A DNA stretch of 64,000 nucleotides from Hoeflea ulvae. Its GTDB lineage: Bacteria; Pseudomonadota; Alphaproteobacteria; Rhizobiales; Rhizobiaceae. Numbering within the stretch: position 1 is the stretch's first letter; every line of letters starts with the position of its first letter. Both the position numbers and the translations under genes were made by a program. The stretch lies in NCBI RefSeq assembly GCF_026619435.1, contig NZ_JAOVZQ010000001.1:131501-195500 (forward strand), in the 5' to 3' direction. The notes beneath the pieces are model-generated. The model saw nothing but the letters and a program-made list of their open reading frames with translations. It had not been told where the DNA came from and did not search any database. This document shows, in pieces, positions 9,320-17,742 of the stretch.

Positions 9320-9730
9320 TGTTTCCTCCGCAGGGCTTAAGCCTTGGATTTTCATCTGGTCCAGACCGGATTTGCAGAGTGCGCCCGGTTTGTACTGCTG
9401 GGTGGATCCAAATTTATTAGTTGCGGCAGGATTCTTTTGCAATCCCTCGCCAATCCAGGCCGGGCCGCAAGGGTTTTCACCGATTGCACCTGGCTACTGA
9501 ACTGAAGGCCAATCCGGGCTCAAACCCGCAGCGCCGCCCGGTTAGCGGCCCCAAAATCCGGTTTCGCACCGCTCTCCGGCAAGGCGTGTACGCTATCGGA
9601 CCATAGGATTGTGGGGAGGTGCGGGAGGCTTGGAATCCGGCCGGGGCCGCCGGAACTGCAGGCGCGGAATTCTGCGCGGCAGCATGATGCGCCGTGCCGG
9701 ATCAGTCCCGGCACGGCGCAATCTTGAGGC
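9320..9730. other. Gene-free spacer between luxR and adh
   Basis: I see no gene here. The part nearest the luxR start should hold its promoter, but no clear dyad of lux-box type stands out. The part nearest the alcohol dehydrogenase stop codon contains a perfect 13-bp stem at 9688-9720. Confidence 0.5.
9688..9720 (-). terminator. Perfect 13-bp hairpin after the adh gene
   Basis: TGCGCCGTGCCGG at 9688-9700 is the exact complement of 9708-9720, with a 7-base loop, about 10 bases past the stop codon of the alcohol dehydrogenase. No T run follows on the minus strand, so it may be a transcript-stabilising 3' structure rather than a classical terminator. Confidence 0.5.
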
Positions 9731-10876
9731 TCAGATACAGGCTTCGAACAGCGCCCTGGTGTTTTCGGTTGTCAACGTCACCGGGTTGCCGCCGGCACTT
9801 GGATCTTCTAGCGCCATCGCGGTCATCTCGTCGATCCGGTCACGCCCGACGCCGAGCTCTGCCAGCTTGTCAGGCACACCCAGATCGGCGCGCAGCTTCA
9901 GCACATAGGCGTAGAACCCGTCGAAACCGCCATCGATCCCCATATAGGCGGCAGCACGCGCGATGCGGTCCTCGATTGCCGGGCGGTTCATCTCAAGCAC
10001 CGGCGGCATCACCACCGCATTGGTCATGCCGTGATGGGTGTTGTAGACAGCACCGATCGGATGCGACAGCGCGTGAATGGCGCCGAGGCCCTTCTGGAAC
10101 GCAACCGCGCCCATCGCCGCAGCACTCATCATCTCGGCGCGTGCCGCGATGTTGGAACCATCGGCAACCACCAGCGGCAGATTTTCCTTGACCAGTCGCA
10201 TGCCCTCGAGCGCGATGCCCTGGCTCATCGGATGATAGAACGGTGACGAATAGGCTTCCAGGCAATGGGCGAAGGCATCCATGCCGGTGCCCACGGTGAT
10301 GATCTTCGGCATGCCGACGGTCAGTTCCGGGTCGCAGATGGTGACCGCCGGGAGCAGCTTCGGATGGAAGATGATCTTCTTCACATGCGTGACCGAATTG
10401 GTCAGAACGCCGGCACGACCGACTTCCGAACCGGTGCCAGCCGTGGTCGGCACCGCGATGATCGGGGCGATGGCGTCGCCATTGGCCCGCGTCCACCAGT
10501 CGCCGATGTCTTCGAAATCCCAGACAGGACGGGTCTGGCCAGCCTGAAACGCCACCAGCTTGCCCAGATCGAGGCCGGAGCCACCACCAAAGGCGATGAC
10601 GCCGTCATGGCCACCAGCCTTGAAAGCGGCGACGCCGGCTTCAAGGTTCTTTTCGTTCGGATTCGGATCAACCTCGGAGAACATCGCCCGGCCAAGGCCT
10701 GCGGCCTCCAGCAGATCAAGCGCGTTGGCCGTGATCGGCAGCGAGGCCAGTCCCCGGTCGGTGACCAGCAGCGGCTTCTTCATGCCCGCCGCAGCGCAGG
10801 CTTCAGCGAGTTCCGAAATGCGCCCTGCGCCAAAACGGATTGCGGTGGGATAGGACCAGTTGGCGCGCGGGCTCAT
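9731..10876 (-). CDS. Iron-containing alcohol dehydrogenase
   Basis: A group III (Fe-type) NAD(P)-dependent alcohol dehydrogenase of 381 aa. The nucleotide site GGGSGLDLGK and the metal-ligand region HCLEAYSS plus HALSHPIGAVYNTHHG are intact. The ATG at 10876 overlaps the stop codon of the upstream aldehyde dehydrogenase (ATGA), indicating translational coupling; the longer frame is therefore rejected. It is the last gene of a cluster with an aldehyde dehydrogenase, a glutamine-synthetase-like ligase, a TRAP importer and an amidohydrolase, where it could oxidise a gamma-glutamylated amino alcohol. The substrate assignment is inference. Confidence 0.92.
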   Translation of the reverse strand: MSPRANWSYPTAIRFGAGRISELAEACAAAGMKKPLLVTDRGLASLPITANALDLLEAAGLGRAMFSEVDPNPNEKNLEAGVAAFKAGGHDGVIAFGGGSGLDLGKLVAFQAGQTRPVWDFEDIGDWWTRANGDAIAPIIAVPTTAGTGSEVGRAGVLTNSVTHVKKIIFHPKLLPAVTICDPELTVGMPKIITVGTGMDAFAHCLEAYSSPFYHPMSQGIALEGMRLVKENLPLVVADGSNIAARAEMMSAAAMGAVAFQKGLGAIHALSHPIGAVYNTHHGMTNAVVMPPVLEMNRPAIEDRIARAAAYMGIDGGFDGFYAYVLKLRADLGVPDKLAELGVGRDRIDEMTAMALEDPSAGGNPVTLTTENTRALFEACI

Positions 10877-12261
10877 GCGGATTTCTTTCTCATGTGATAG
10901 GATTTGGGACGGGTGAGGTTGTGGAAACCGATTTCCGACAGCGAACCGCCGCGACCGGTGGCCTTGCAGCCGGTCCAGCACAGCGCCGGATCGAGATAGT
11001 CCGCCCGGTTCATGAACACGGTGCCGGTTTCGATCTCGTTGCCGATACGCGCAGCCCGCGCGGTGTCATTGGTCCACAGCGAAGCAGTAAGCCCGAACTG
11101 GCAATCATTCATCAGCGCAATGGCGTGCTCGTCGCTGTCGACCGGCATGATGCCGACCACAGGACCAAAGCTCTCGTCGCGCATCACCCGCATGTCGTGG
11201 GTCACGTCAACGAGCACCTGCGGCATCAGATAGGCGCCGCCATCATCGGCCGGATAGAGTTTCGGATCGATCAGCCCGCGTGCGCCCTGGGCAATGGCTT
11301 CCTCTGTCTGGGCGCGGACTTCCTTCGCAAAGCGCACATTGGCCATCGGCCCGATGGTGGTTTCCGGATCAAGCGGATTGCCGAGCTTGAGACCTGACGA
11401 GACCCAGGCGGCAGCCTTCTCGATGAATGCGTCATAGAGCGGACGCGCAATGTAGAGCCGTTCGATGCCGCAGCAGCACTGCCCGGCATTGAACATGGCA
11501 CCATCCATCAGCGTATCGACGGCCCAGTCAAGATCGGCGTCTTCCATGACATAGCCAGGATCCTTGCCGCCAAGCTCCAGCCCGAGGCCGGTGAAGGTGC
11601 CGGCCGCAGCCCGCTCAATCGCCTTGCCACCACCGACCGAGCCGGTGAAATTGATGAAGTTGAAACTTCCCGCAGAAATCAGCTTTTCCGTCCCCGGATG
11701 ATCGAGAAACAGGTTGATGAACACGTCTTCGGGCAGTCCGGCTTCGGTGAAGGCGCGGACCATGCGCTCGCCGACCAGCAATGTCTGGGTTGCGTGCTTG
11801 AGCACCACCGTGTTGCCGGCAATCAGCGCCGGAGCGACCGTGTTGATCGCCGTCATATAGGGGTAGTTCCAGGGGGCGACCACGAAGACGACACCATGCG
11901 GAACATGCTCGATGCGGCGTTCGAACTGGGCCGAATTCTCGATTTCGATCGGCGCCAGCGCCCGCTGGGCAATCTCGGCCATGTAGTTGGAGCGCTCGTT
12001 GACTCCGCCGAACTCGCCGCCATAGCGGACCGGGCGGCCCATCATCCAGGCCAGTTCCGGGACCACTTCGTCGCTCATCTCGTTGAGCCGGGCCACACCG
12101 GCACGGACCAGCGCGATGCGCTCTTCCAGCGGCCGCCGGGCCCAGTCTTTCTGCGCCTTGCGCGACCGGGCAACAGCCGCCGCCGCATCATCGACGCCCA
12201 TGACCGGACGTTCGGCATAGACCGAGCCATCAACCGGTGAAATCAGTTTCAAACTGCTCAT
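10873..12261 (-). CDS. NAD(P)-dependent aldehyde dehydrogenase
   Basis: A 462 aa aldehyde dehydrogenase superfamily enzyme that oxidises an aldehyde to the acid. The cofactor-site APWNYPY segment, the general base Glu in LELGGKDPGYV and the catalytic Cys in GQCCCGIERLY are present. The ATG at 12261 has AAGGAG upstream. It is coupled to the downstream alcohol dehydrogenase by an ATGA overlap, so the two enzymes probably act in sequence, alcohol to aldehyde to acid. It follows the glutamine-synthetase-like gene after about 75 bases. The succession suggests oxidation of a gamma-glutamyl amino alcohol to a gamma-glutamyl amino acid. Confidence 0.92.
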   Translation of the reverse strand: MSSLKLISPVDGSVYAERPVMGVDDAAAAVARSRKAQKDWARRPLEERIALVRAGVARLNEMSDEVVPELAWMMGRPVRYGGEFGGVNERSNYMAEIAQRALAPIEIENSAQFERRIEHVPHGVVFVVAPWNYPYMTAINTVAPALIAGNTVVLKHATQTLLVGERMVRAFTEAGLPEDVFINLFLDHPGTEKLISAGSFNFINFTGSVGGGKAIERAAAGTFTGLGLELGGKDPGYVMEDADLDWAVDTLMDGAMFNAGQCCCGIERLYIARPLYDAFIEKAAAWVSSGLKLGNPLDPETTIGPMANVRFAKEVRAQTEEAIAQGARGLIDPKLYPADDGGAYLMPQVLVDVTHDMRVMRDESFGPVVGIMPVDSDEHAIALMNDCQFGLTASLWTNDTARAARIGNEIETGTVFMNRADYLDPALCWTGCKATGRGGSLSEIGFHNLTRPKSYHMRKKSA

Positions 12262-12337
12262 TGCTTGGTCTCCTTCTGACGGCCCCGTCACCAATCCGTG
12301 CGGTGCGAGCCATCAATCATCAGTGTTTGGTGTGTGG

Positions 12338-13702
12338 TCAGACGCGCTCAAAGCCGCGGGCAATTTCCCAGTCGGTGACGGCCTTGTCGAATTCTTCCTG
12401 TTCCCATTCGGCGCAGCGCACATAGTGGTCGACCACCGCGTCACCCATCGCCTCGCGCAGCATTTTCGAATTGCGCAAGGTTTCGGTCGAGGCGCGCAGC
12501 GTCGAGGGAATGTGCCTGGCTTCGGTATTCTCGTAGACATCGCCACCGGTCGGCGGCGCCAGCTCCAGCTTGTCCTCGATACCCTTGATGCCGGCCGCCA
12601 GCAGCGCCGCCTGGGCGAGATAGGGGTTCATGTCCGAACCGCCGATGCGGCATTCGACCCGCACCGCCTTGCTGCCCTCGCCGCAGAGCCGGAATCCGGC
12701 GGTGCGGTTGTCGACCGACCAGACCGTCCGGGTCGGCGCGAAGGTGCCCTTCATGAAGCGCTTGTAGCTGTTGACATAGGGCGCCAGGAACCAGGTGTAA
12801 TCCGAAGCATATTCGATCAGCCCGGCCATGAAATGCCGCATCAGCTCCGACATGCCGTATTCGCCGTTCTCGTCGCGGAAGGCCGGGGTCTTGCCCTGCC
12901 ACAGCGACATGTGCACATGCGACGAGGAGCCGACCTTGTTGGGGTGCCACTTCGGCAGGAACGTCGCCGAACGGCCATGCGCCCAGGTGATCTCCTTGAC
13001 CGCATGCTTGGCGATGGTGTGGTGATCGGCGCAATCCAGCGCTTCGGCATAGCGGATGTTGAGCTCTTCCTGGCCGGCCTCGGCCTCGCCCTTGGAATTT
13101 TCAACCGGAATGCCGGCGGCAAACAGGTGATTGCGCACCGGGCGCATGATCGCCTCTTCCTTGGTGGTCTGCAGGATGTGGTAATCCTCGTTATAGGCGC
13201 TGATCGGCGTCAATTCGCGATAGCCCGACTGGGCCAGCTCCCGATAGCTTTGCTCGAACAGGAAGAACTCCAGCTCGGTGGCCATCATCGCCTCGTAGCC
13301 CAGCTCCTTGAGACGGGCGATCTGGATCTTGAGCATCTCGCGCGGCGATTGCGGCACCGGCTTGTGGGTCTTGTGGTCGAGCAGGTCGCACAGCACCATC
13401 GCCGTTGCCTCGAGCCAGGGCACCCGGCGCATGGTCGTCAGATCCGGCTTCATCACATAATCGCCATAGCCTGCCCGCCAGCTGGTGGTGGCGTAGCCGT
13501 CCGGCGTCGCCATTTCGAGATCGGTCGCCAGCATGTAGTTGCAGCAATGGGTCTCCTCATGGCTCGAATCGATGAAATTCTGGACATGGAACCGCTTGCC
13601 CATCAGGCGTCCCTGCATGTCGACGCAGCACACCAGCACCGTATCGATGTCGCCCGATTTGGCGGCAGATTTCAGTTCGTCAAAGGAAAGGTTTCCAGCC
13701 AT
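12338..13702 (-). CDS. Glutamine-synthetase-like gamma-glutamyl amide ligase
   Basis: This 454 aa protein belongs to the glutamine synthetase superfamily, in the branch with gamma-glutamylpolyamine and gamma-glutamylethanolamide synthetases rather than housekeeping GlnA. The metal/glutamate segment ATELEFFLFE, the PKWHPNKVGSSSHVHMSLW block and the C-terminal ATP/glutamate region around TRTVWSVDNRTAGFRL are visible. The adenylylation-site region typical of GlnA is not obvious. It sits between a TRAP transporter and two dehydrogenases, so it probably ligates glutamate to an imported amine. Alternatives are putrescine-type (PuuA) or other amine substrates. Confidence 0.88.
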   Translation of the reverse strand: MAGNLSFDELKSAAKSGDIDTVLVCCVDMQGRLMGKRFHVQNFIDSSHEETHCCNYMLATDLEMATPDGYATTSWRAGYGDYVMKPDLTTMRRVPWLEATAMVLCDLLDHKTHKPVPQSPREMLKIQIARLKELGYEAMMATELEFFLFEQSYRELAQSGYRELTPISAYNEDYHILQTTKEEAIMRPVRNHLFAAGIPVENSKGEAEAGQEELNIRYAEALDCADHHTIAKHAVKEITWAHGRSATFLPKWHPNKVGSSSHVHMSLWQGKTPAFRDENGEYGMSELMRHFMAGLIEYASDYTWFLAPYVNSYKRFMKGTFAPTRTVWSVDNRTAGFRLCGEGSKAVRVECRIGGSDMNPYLAQAALLAAGIKGIEDKLELAPPTGGDVYENTEARHIPSTLRASTETLRNSKMLREAMGDAVVDHYVRCAEWEQEEFDKAVTDWEIARGFERV

Positions 13703-13813
13703 GTGATCTGATCCTGATAAGCGGCCCCGAAGGGCTTGGATTTGGGAGGCGCTGTAGCGCCAAACCGCCCCCCGAAGCAAGCCGGGAGGCGGATATCTGA
13801 ATGCGCGGCGCCG

Positions 13814-14866
13814 TCAGCTTTCGCCGTAGGGGAAGCCGGCGGAGTTGATGACCTTGTTGTAGTCCTTGAAGATCGAGATGACCTTGGCCTTGGTTTCGCT
13901 TTCCGCGGCCACTTCATCCCAGAACTTCACGGCAGCATCCTCGACCTGCTTCCAGTCCGAAGCCGGAACCGAGCGCAGCTGCAGCTTGTCGCCGGTGGCG
14001 CGCAGCTTGGCTTCGCCGCCCCAGTACCACTGGTTGCGGAAGGTGTGGGTTGCTTCCATGCAGGAGATGTAGAGCGCCTTGAGGTGTTCGGGCAGCGCGT
14101 TCCACTTTTCCTCATTGGCAAACCAGGAACCGATCCAGGCGCCGGAGATGTTGTTGGTCAGGAAGTAGTCGGTCACATCGGCCCAGCCGACGGTATAGTC
14201 TTCGGTAATTCCCGACCAGGACATGCCGTCGAGTTCGCCGGTCTGCACCGCAACTTCGGCATCTTCGTAAGGGATCGACACCGGCACCACGCCGAACTGG
14301 GTGAGGAAGCGGCCGGCCGTCGGGAAGGTATAGAGCTTGAGGCCGTCGAGATCGGCAACGCTCTTGATTTCCTTCTTGGTGTTGAAGTTGCACGGATCCT
14401 GGCCCGCAGCCGAAAGCCAGACAACGCCGGTGCCCGAATAGGCTTCGCGCCAGATATCGGCCAGGCCGTATTGCTGGAACAGCACCGGCACGTCGAGGAT
14501 CGAGCGGGTGGCAAAGGGGAAATAGCCGCCGAACAGGCCGACTTCCACCGGCGACGCCATCGAATCGTCATCGGAATGCACGGCATCGATGGTGCCTGCC
14601 TGCATCGAGCGGAACAATTCGCCGGTCGGCACGATCTGGTCGGCGAAGAACAGCTCGATCACCATTTCGCCATTGGCGGCCTTGTTGAAGGCATCGACAA
14701 AGGGCTGGGTGACGAACTGGCCAAGCGTTGCCCCGGCGTAGGTCTGCATGCGCCAGCGGATCGGCTCCTGGGCGATAGCCGGAGGGGCCGCAAGTGCCGT
14801 GCCAGCAGCTGCACCGGCGGCAACACCGGCCTTGGTGAGGAATTGGCGCCTCTTGAGATTGCTCAT
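13814..14866 (-). CDS. TRAP transporter solute-binding protein (DctP family)
   Basis: A 350 aa periplasmic receptor of a TRAP transporter. Its N-terminus has a twin-arginine signal (KRRQFLTKAG followed by an Ala-rich stretch and AIAQ cleavage region), unusual but known for TRAP receptors. The DctP fold is recognisable from WRMQTYAG, the GLKLYTFPTAGRF segment and the W-rich C-terminal half. ATG 14866 has AAGGAG upstream. The membrane subunits follow upstream on the same strand. Position beside the ligase and dehydrogenases suggests that it captures the substrate of that pathway. Confidence 0.9.
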   Translation of the reverse strand: MSNLKRRQFLTKAGVAAGAAAGTALAAPPAIAQEPIRWRMQTYAGATLGQFVTQPFVDAFNKAANGEMVIELFFADQIVPTGELFRSMQAGTIDAVHSDDDSMASPVEVGLFGGYFPFATRSILDVPVLFQQYGLADIWREAYSGTGVVWLSAAGQDPCNFNTKKEIKSVADLDGLKLYTFPTAGRFLTQFGVVPVSIPYEDAEVAVQTGELDGMSWSGITEDYTVGWADVTDYFLTNNISGAWIGSWFANEEKWNALPEHLKALYISCMEATHTFRNQWYWGGEAKLRATGDKLQLRSVPASDWKQVEDAAVKFWDEVAAESETKAKVISIFKDYNKVINSAGFPYGES

Positions 14867-14909
14867 GCTGTTCTCCTTTTTGGTTTCGTCTTCTTTGGTT
14901 TTGCTCACA

Positions 14910-16244
14910 TCAGCCCCGGAGTTTGCCGCGGAATTGCTCCGGCAGCCACAATGCGATTTCCGGGAACATCATCACGATCACCAAAGTGAGCAGCATGACC
15001 GCGACGAAGGGAATGACAGAGAGATAGATATGGCGCAGCTTGATCTCCGGCGGCGCCATGGCGCGCATCAGGAACAGATTGTAGCCAAACGGCGGCGTCA
15101 TATAGGCGATCTGGCAGGTGATGGTGTAGAGCACGCCGTACCAGACCAGGTCGAAGCCGAGGATCTTGACCAGAGGCACATAGAGCGGCGCCACGATCAC
15201 CAGCATGGCCGTGTCGTCGAGGAATGTGCCCATCAGCAGGAAGCTCAGCTGCATCAGGATCAGCACATGCCAGGGCTCGAGCCCGAGCTGGCCGAGGAAG
15301 AAGTTCTCGATCGCGCGCACCGCGCCCAGACCGTCAAACACCGCGCCAAAACAGAGTGCAGCCAGAATGATCCACATGAACATGCAGGAAATGCCGAGCG
15401 TCTTGCGCATGACATTTTCCATCACCTCGCGGTTCAGCCGCCCCTTGATCAAGGCCGCCGCCATCGAGGCAAGTGCGCCCACTGCCGAGCTTTCGACCAG
15501 GCTGGTATAGCCCATCAGGAACAGCCCGTTCATCAGGAAGAAGATCATGAACGGAAGGAAGCCTGCCCGGAGCAGCCCGATCCGCTCTTTCCAGCTGATG
15601 GCATCGCGTTCCGCCTTGGGAAGCGGCGGCCCGAGATGCGGCTGCAACTGGCAGCGAACCGCGATGTAGATGATGAACAGCCCGGCCATCAGCAGGCCCG
15701 GGAACACACCGGCCAGCCAAAGCTGGCTCACCGGCTGCCGGGCGATCATGCCGTAAAGCACCAGCACCACCGAGGGCGGGATCAGGATCCCCAGCGACGA
15801 GCCACCCTGGATCACCCCGGTGATCATCAGCTTGTCGTAATTGCGCCTGAGCAGCTCCGGCAGCGCGATTGTTGCGCCGATTGCCATGCCGGCCACCGAC
15901 AGCCCGTTCATTGCCGAAATCACCACCATCAGGAAGATCGTGCCGATCGCCAACCCGCCCGGAACCGGGCCGAACCAGACATGGAACATCCGGTAGAGGT
16001 CGTCGGCAATGCGGCTTTCCGACAGCATGTAGCCCATGAAGATGAACATCGGCAGCGTCAGCAGCGGATACCATTTCATCAGCTTGATCGATTGCGTGAA
16101 CGCGATCTCGACACCACCGGTGCCCCACAGCGGCAGCGCGGCGATCACGGCGACTGCGCCGATGACACCGAACACCCGTTGCCCGGTCAAGAGCAGCGCC
16201 ATCATCGAGGCAAACATGAACAGCGCGATAAGTTCGTAGCTCAA
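14910..16244 (-). CDS. TRAP transporter large permease subunit (DctM family)
   Basis: This 444 aa membrane protein has about a dozen hydrophobic helices and the family's conserved segments, for example SGSS-like GGSSLGILIPPS and a C-terminal ITCQIAYMTPPFGYN. It forms the sodium-driven translocation channel with the small subunit. The gene overlaps the dctQ stop codon by 4 bases (ATGA at 16241-16244), so the two membrane subunits are translationally coupled. The receptor gene lies 43 bases downstream. Confidence 0.93.
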   Translation of the reverse strand: MSYELIALFMFASMMALLLTGQRVFGVIGAVAVIAALPLWGTGGVEIAFTQSIKLMKWYPLLTLPMFIFMGYMLSESRIADDLYRMFHVWFGPVPGGLAIGTIFLMVVISAMNGLSVAGMAIGATIALPELLRRNYDKLMITGVIQGGSSLGILIPPSVVLVLYGMIARQPVSQLWLAGVFPGLLMAGLFIIYIAVRCQLQPHLGPPLPKAERDAISWKERIGLLRAGFLPFMIFFLMNGLFLMGYTSLVESSAVGALASMAAALIKGRLNREVMENVMRKTLGISCMFMWIILAALCFGAVFDGLGAVRAIENFFLGQLGLEPWHVLILMQLSFLLMGTFLDDTAMLVIVAPLYVPLVKILGFDLVWYGVLYTITCQIAYMTPPFGYNLFLMRAMAPPEIKLRHIYLSVIPFVAVMLLTLVIVMMFPEIALWLPEQFRGKLRG

Positions 16245-16768
16245 AGGCCCGCCTCGCTATGATGATTGACGCTGACACCGCGCAGGAAAAGCAGGTCGCG
16301 GAACAGTTCGGCGATGGTTTGCAACAGCATCAGCGTGATGCCAACCACGCCGACCAGCTTGACCGGCCACATATAGGGCCGCCACACCGAATGGGCCCGC
16401 TCGCCATATTCGATGGCATAGCTGGTGCTGGAGATGCCGCCCCAAAGCAGCACGCAGAGATAGAAGATCAAAAACAGCACCGTGACCGAATCGATCGCCG
16501 CCTTGCGGCGCGGCGAAAAATTGGCATAGACCAGATCCATGCGGACATGATCGCCCATCTGCATCGAATAGGCGCCGCCGAGCAGGTAGTAGCCGACCAT
16601 GATGAACTGGGCGAATTCGAGCGTCCACAGCGCAGGCGCCCCGGCATATTTGGTCACCGACGACCAGAACAGCACACCCATCAGCGCGAAGATCAGATAC
16701 ATCGCAAAGCGCCCGACCCGCCGGTTGAAGGCGTCGACGGCACGGATATAGCTTTCGATGAACTTCAT
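16241..16768 (-). CDS. TRAP transporter small permease subunit (DctQ family)
   Basis: This 175 aa protein has four transmembrane helices of the DctQ type (around residues 19-41, 53-70, 92-113 and 135-157). It is followed by a 4-base overlap with the large permease gene. It is about 57 bases downstream of the amidohydrolase gene on the same strand, making one likely transcript from the amidohydrolase to the alcohol dehydrogenase. Confidence 0.9.
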   Translation of the reverse strand: MKFIESYIRAVDAFNRRVGRFAMYLIFALMGVLFWSSVTKYAGAPALWTLEFAQFIMVGYYLLGGAYSMQMGDHVRMDLVYANFSPRRKAAIDSVTVLFLIFYLCVLLWGGISSTSYAIEYGERAHSVWRPYMWPVKLVGVVGITLMLLQTIAELFRDLLFLRGVSVNHHSEAGL

Positions 16769-16825
16769 GCCGTCACGCCCCTCGAGCGGCCTGCCGGACG
16801 ATACCCGTCGAACAGAATGGCGAAA

Positions 16826-17620
16826 TCAGGCATGACGGCGGGACCCTTCTGTTTTGAGCCGTTGCAGTGACGCCCCGAGAAGCTGCGCAATGCGTGCGGC
16901 CCAGACATGCTGGCCGGCTTCATCGGAAATCAGGTCATTGCGGATTTCCAGCATGACGTTGGCGATCTGCCGGGTCAATCCATGTCGCTTGAGCGTGTGG
17001 GTGACGCCATCCTCGGGCCCATAGGGATAATTGCGGCGGACCAGCTCCATCCGCGCCGCAGCGGCAGCATCGAGCATGGCATCGGCCAGCCGGCTGTCGT
17101 CGTCATGCAGAATACCGAGATGGCCGTCGCGGACCTTGCCGAAATAGACCGGCGTGAAGGAATGCACCGTGACCAGCACCACCTCGCGCCCCTGCGCCAG
17201 CCGGTCGTCGATCAGGTCATCGATGGCCTTGTGAAACGGATGATAGAGCGCGTCGGCCCGGCTTGCCTTCTGCGCGGCAGTGAGACCGAGATTGCCCGGC
17301 ACGTCAAAGATCTCGCTGCGTTCGGGATAGGCGCCGGGTGATTCAGGCGGGCGGTTGCAATCATAGGCCAGCCGCGAAAACCGTTGCGAGACCAGCGTCG
17401 CATCAAGGGCGTCCGAAAGCATTTCGGCCACGCCCATCGCACCGATGTCCCAGGCGATATGGCTGTCGAGCGCCGCCGCATCGAGCCCGAGATTGCCGAG
17501 CGACTTCGGCATCGTCCGCGACGCATGCTCGCAGACAAGCACGATCTCGCCGGCGGCGTCCGGACGGCGGACGGCAAAAGCCGGCCCTTCTGATGGTTCG
17601 ATCAGCATCTCGTCCTGCAT
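16826..17620 (-). CDS. N-formylglutamate amidohydrolase family hydrolase
   Basis: A 264 aa protein of the N-formylglutamate amidohydrolase (HutG2-like) family, metal-dependent hydrolases that release glutamate from an N- or gamma-linked group. Family segments include VLVCEHASRTMP near residue 30, YDCNRPPESPGAYP, and VTVHSFTPVYFG. No histidine-utilisation gene is nearby, so a role in hut is unlikely. As first gene of the ligase/dehydrogenase cluster it may hydrolyse a gamma-glutamyl product, freeing glutamate for reuse. Divergent from the rpiR gene across a 122-base promoter region. Confidence 0.85.
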   Translation of the reverse strand: MQDEMLIEPSEGPAFAVRRPDAAGEIVLVCEHASRTMPKSLGNLGLDAAALDSHIAWDIGAMGVAEMLSDALDATLVSQRFSRLAYDCNRPPESPGAYPERSEIFDVPGNLGLTAAQKASRADALYHPFHKAIDDLIDDRLAQGREVVLVTVHSFTPVYFGKVRDGHLGILHDDDSRLADAMLDAAAAARMELVRRNYPYGPEDGVTHTLKRHGLTRQIANVMLEIRNDLISDEAGQHVWAARIAQLLGASLQRLKTEGSRRHA

Positions 17621-17654
17621 CTTGAAAACGGGTCCCCGGCAGCCATCGGCACAA

Positions 17655-17666
17655 TTACGTTCGTAA
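17655..17666. promoter_or_regulatory. Palindrome TTACGTTCGTAA, possible operator
   Basis: Inverted repeat TTACG-TT-CGTAA in the intergenic region between the amidohydrolase start (17620) and the rpiR start (17743). Its half-site order (TTAC then GTAA) differs from the other palindrome 34 bases away, so it may be a second site or a promoter-overlapping element. Function is inferred from position. Confidence 0.4.
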
Positions 17667-17699
17667 CATTGATTAGGATTGCATGATCGATGTCAATCC

Positions 17700-17715
17700 T
17701 GTAATTTTTATTACA
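17700..17715. promoter_or_regulatory. 16-bp palindrome, probable RpiR operator
   Basis: TGTAAT-TTTT-ATTACA is a perfect dyad 27 bases upstream of the rpiR ATG, in the divergent promoter region. The form TGTAAT-N4-ATTACA resembles operators known for RpiR-family repressors such as HexR. It is therefore a good candidate for autoregulation and for control of the catabolic operon. Confidence 0.6.
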
Positions 17716-17742
17716 TCTGGTCGAACGGCAACGGAGGCGGAT

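Noticed and set aside
12338..13702. Housekeeping glutamine synthetase
   Set aside because: Sequence blocks fit the gamma-glutamyl amine ligase branch, and neighbours are catabolic rather than glnB or ntr genes.
16826..17620. HutG role in histidine breakdown
   Set aside because: No hutH, hutU, hutI or hutF is present; the gene is in an operon with a GS-like ligase and dehydrogenases.
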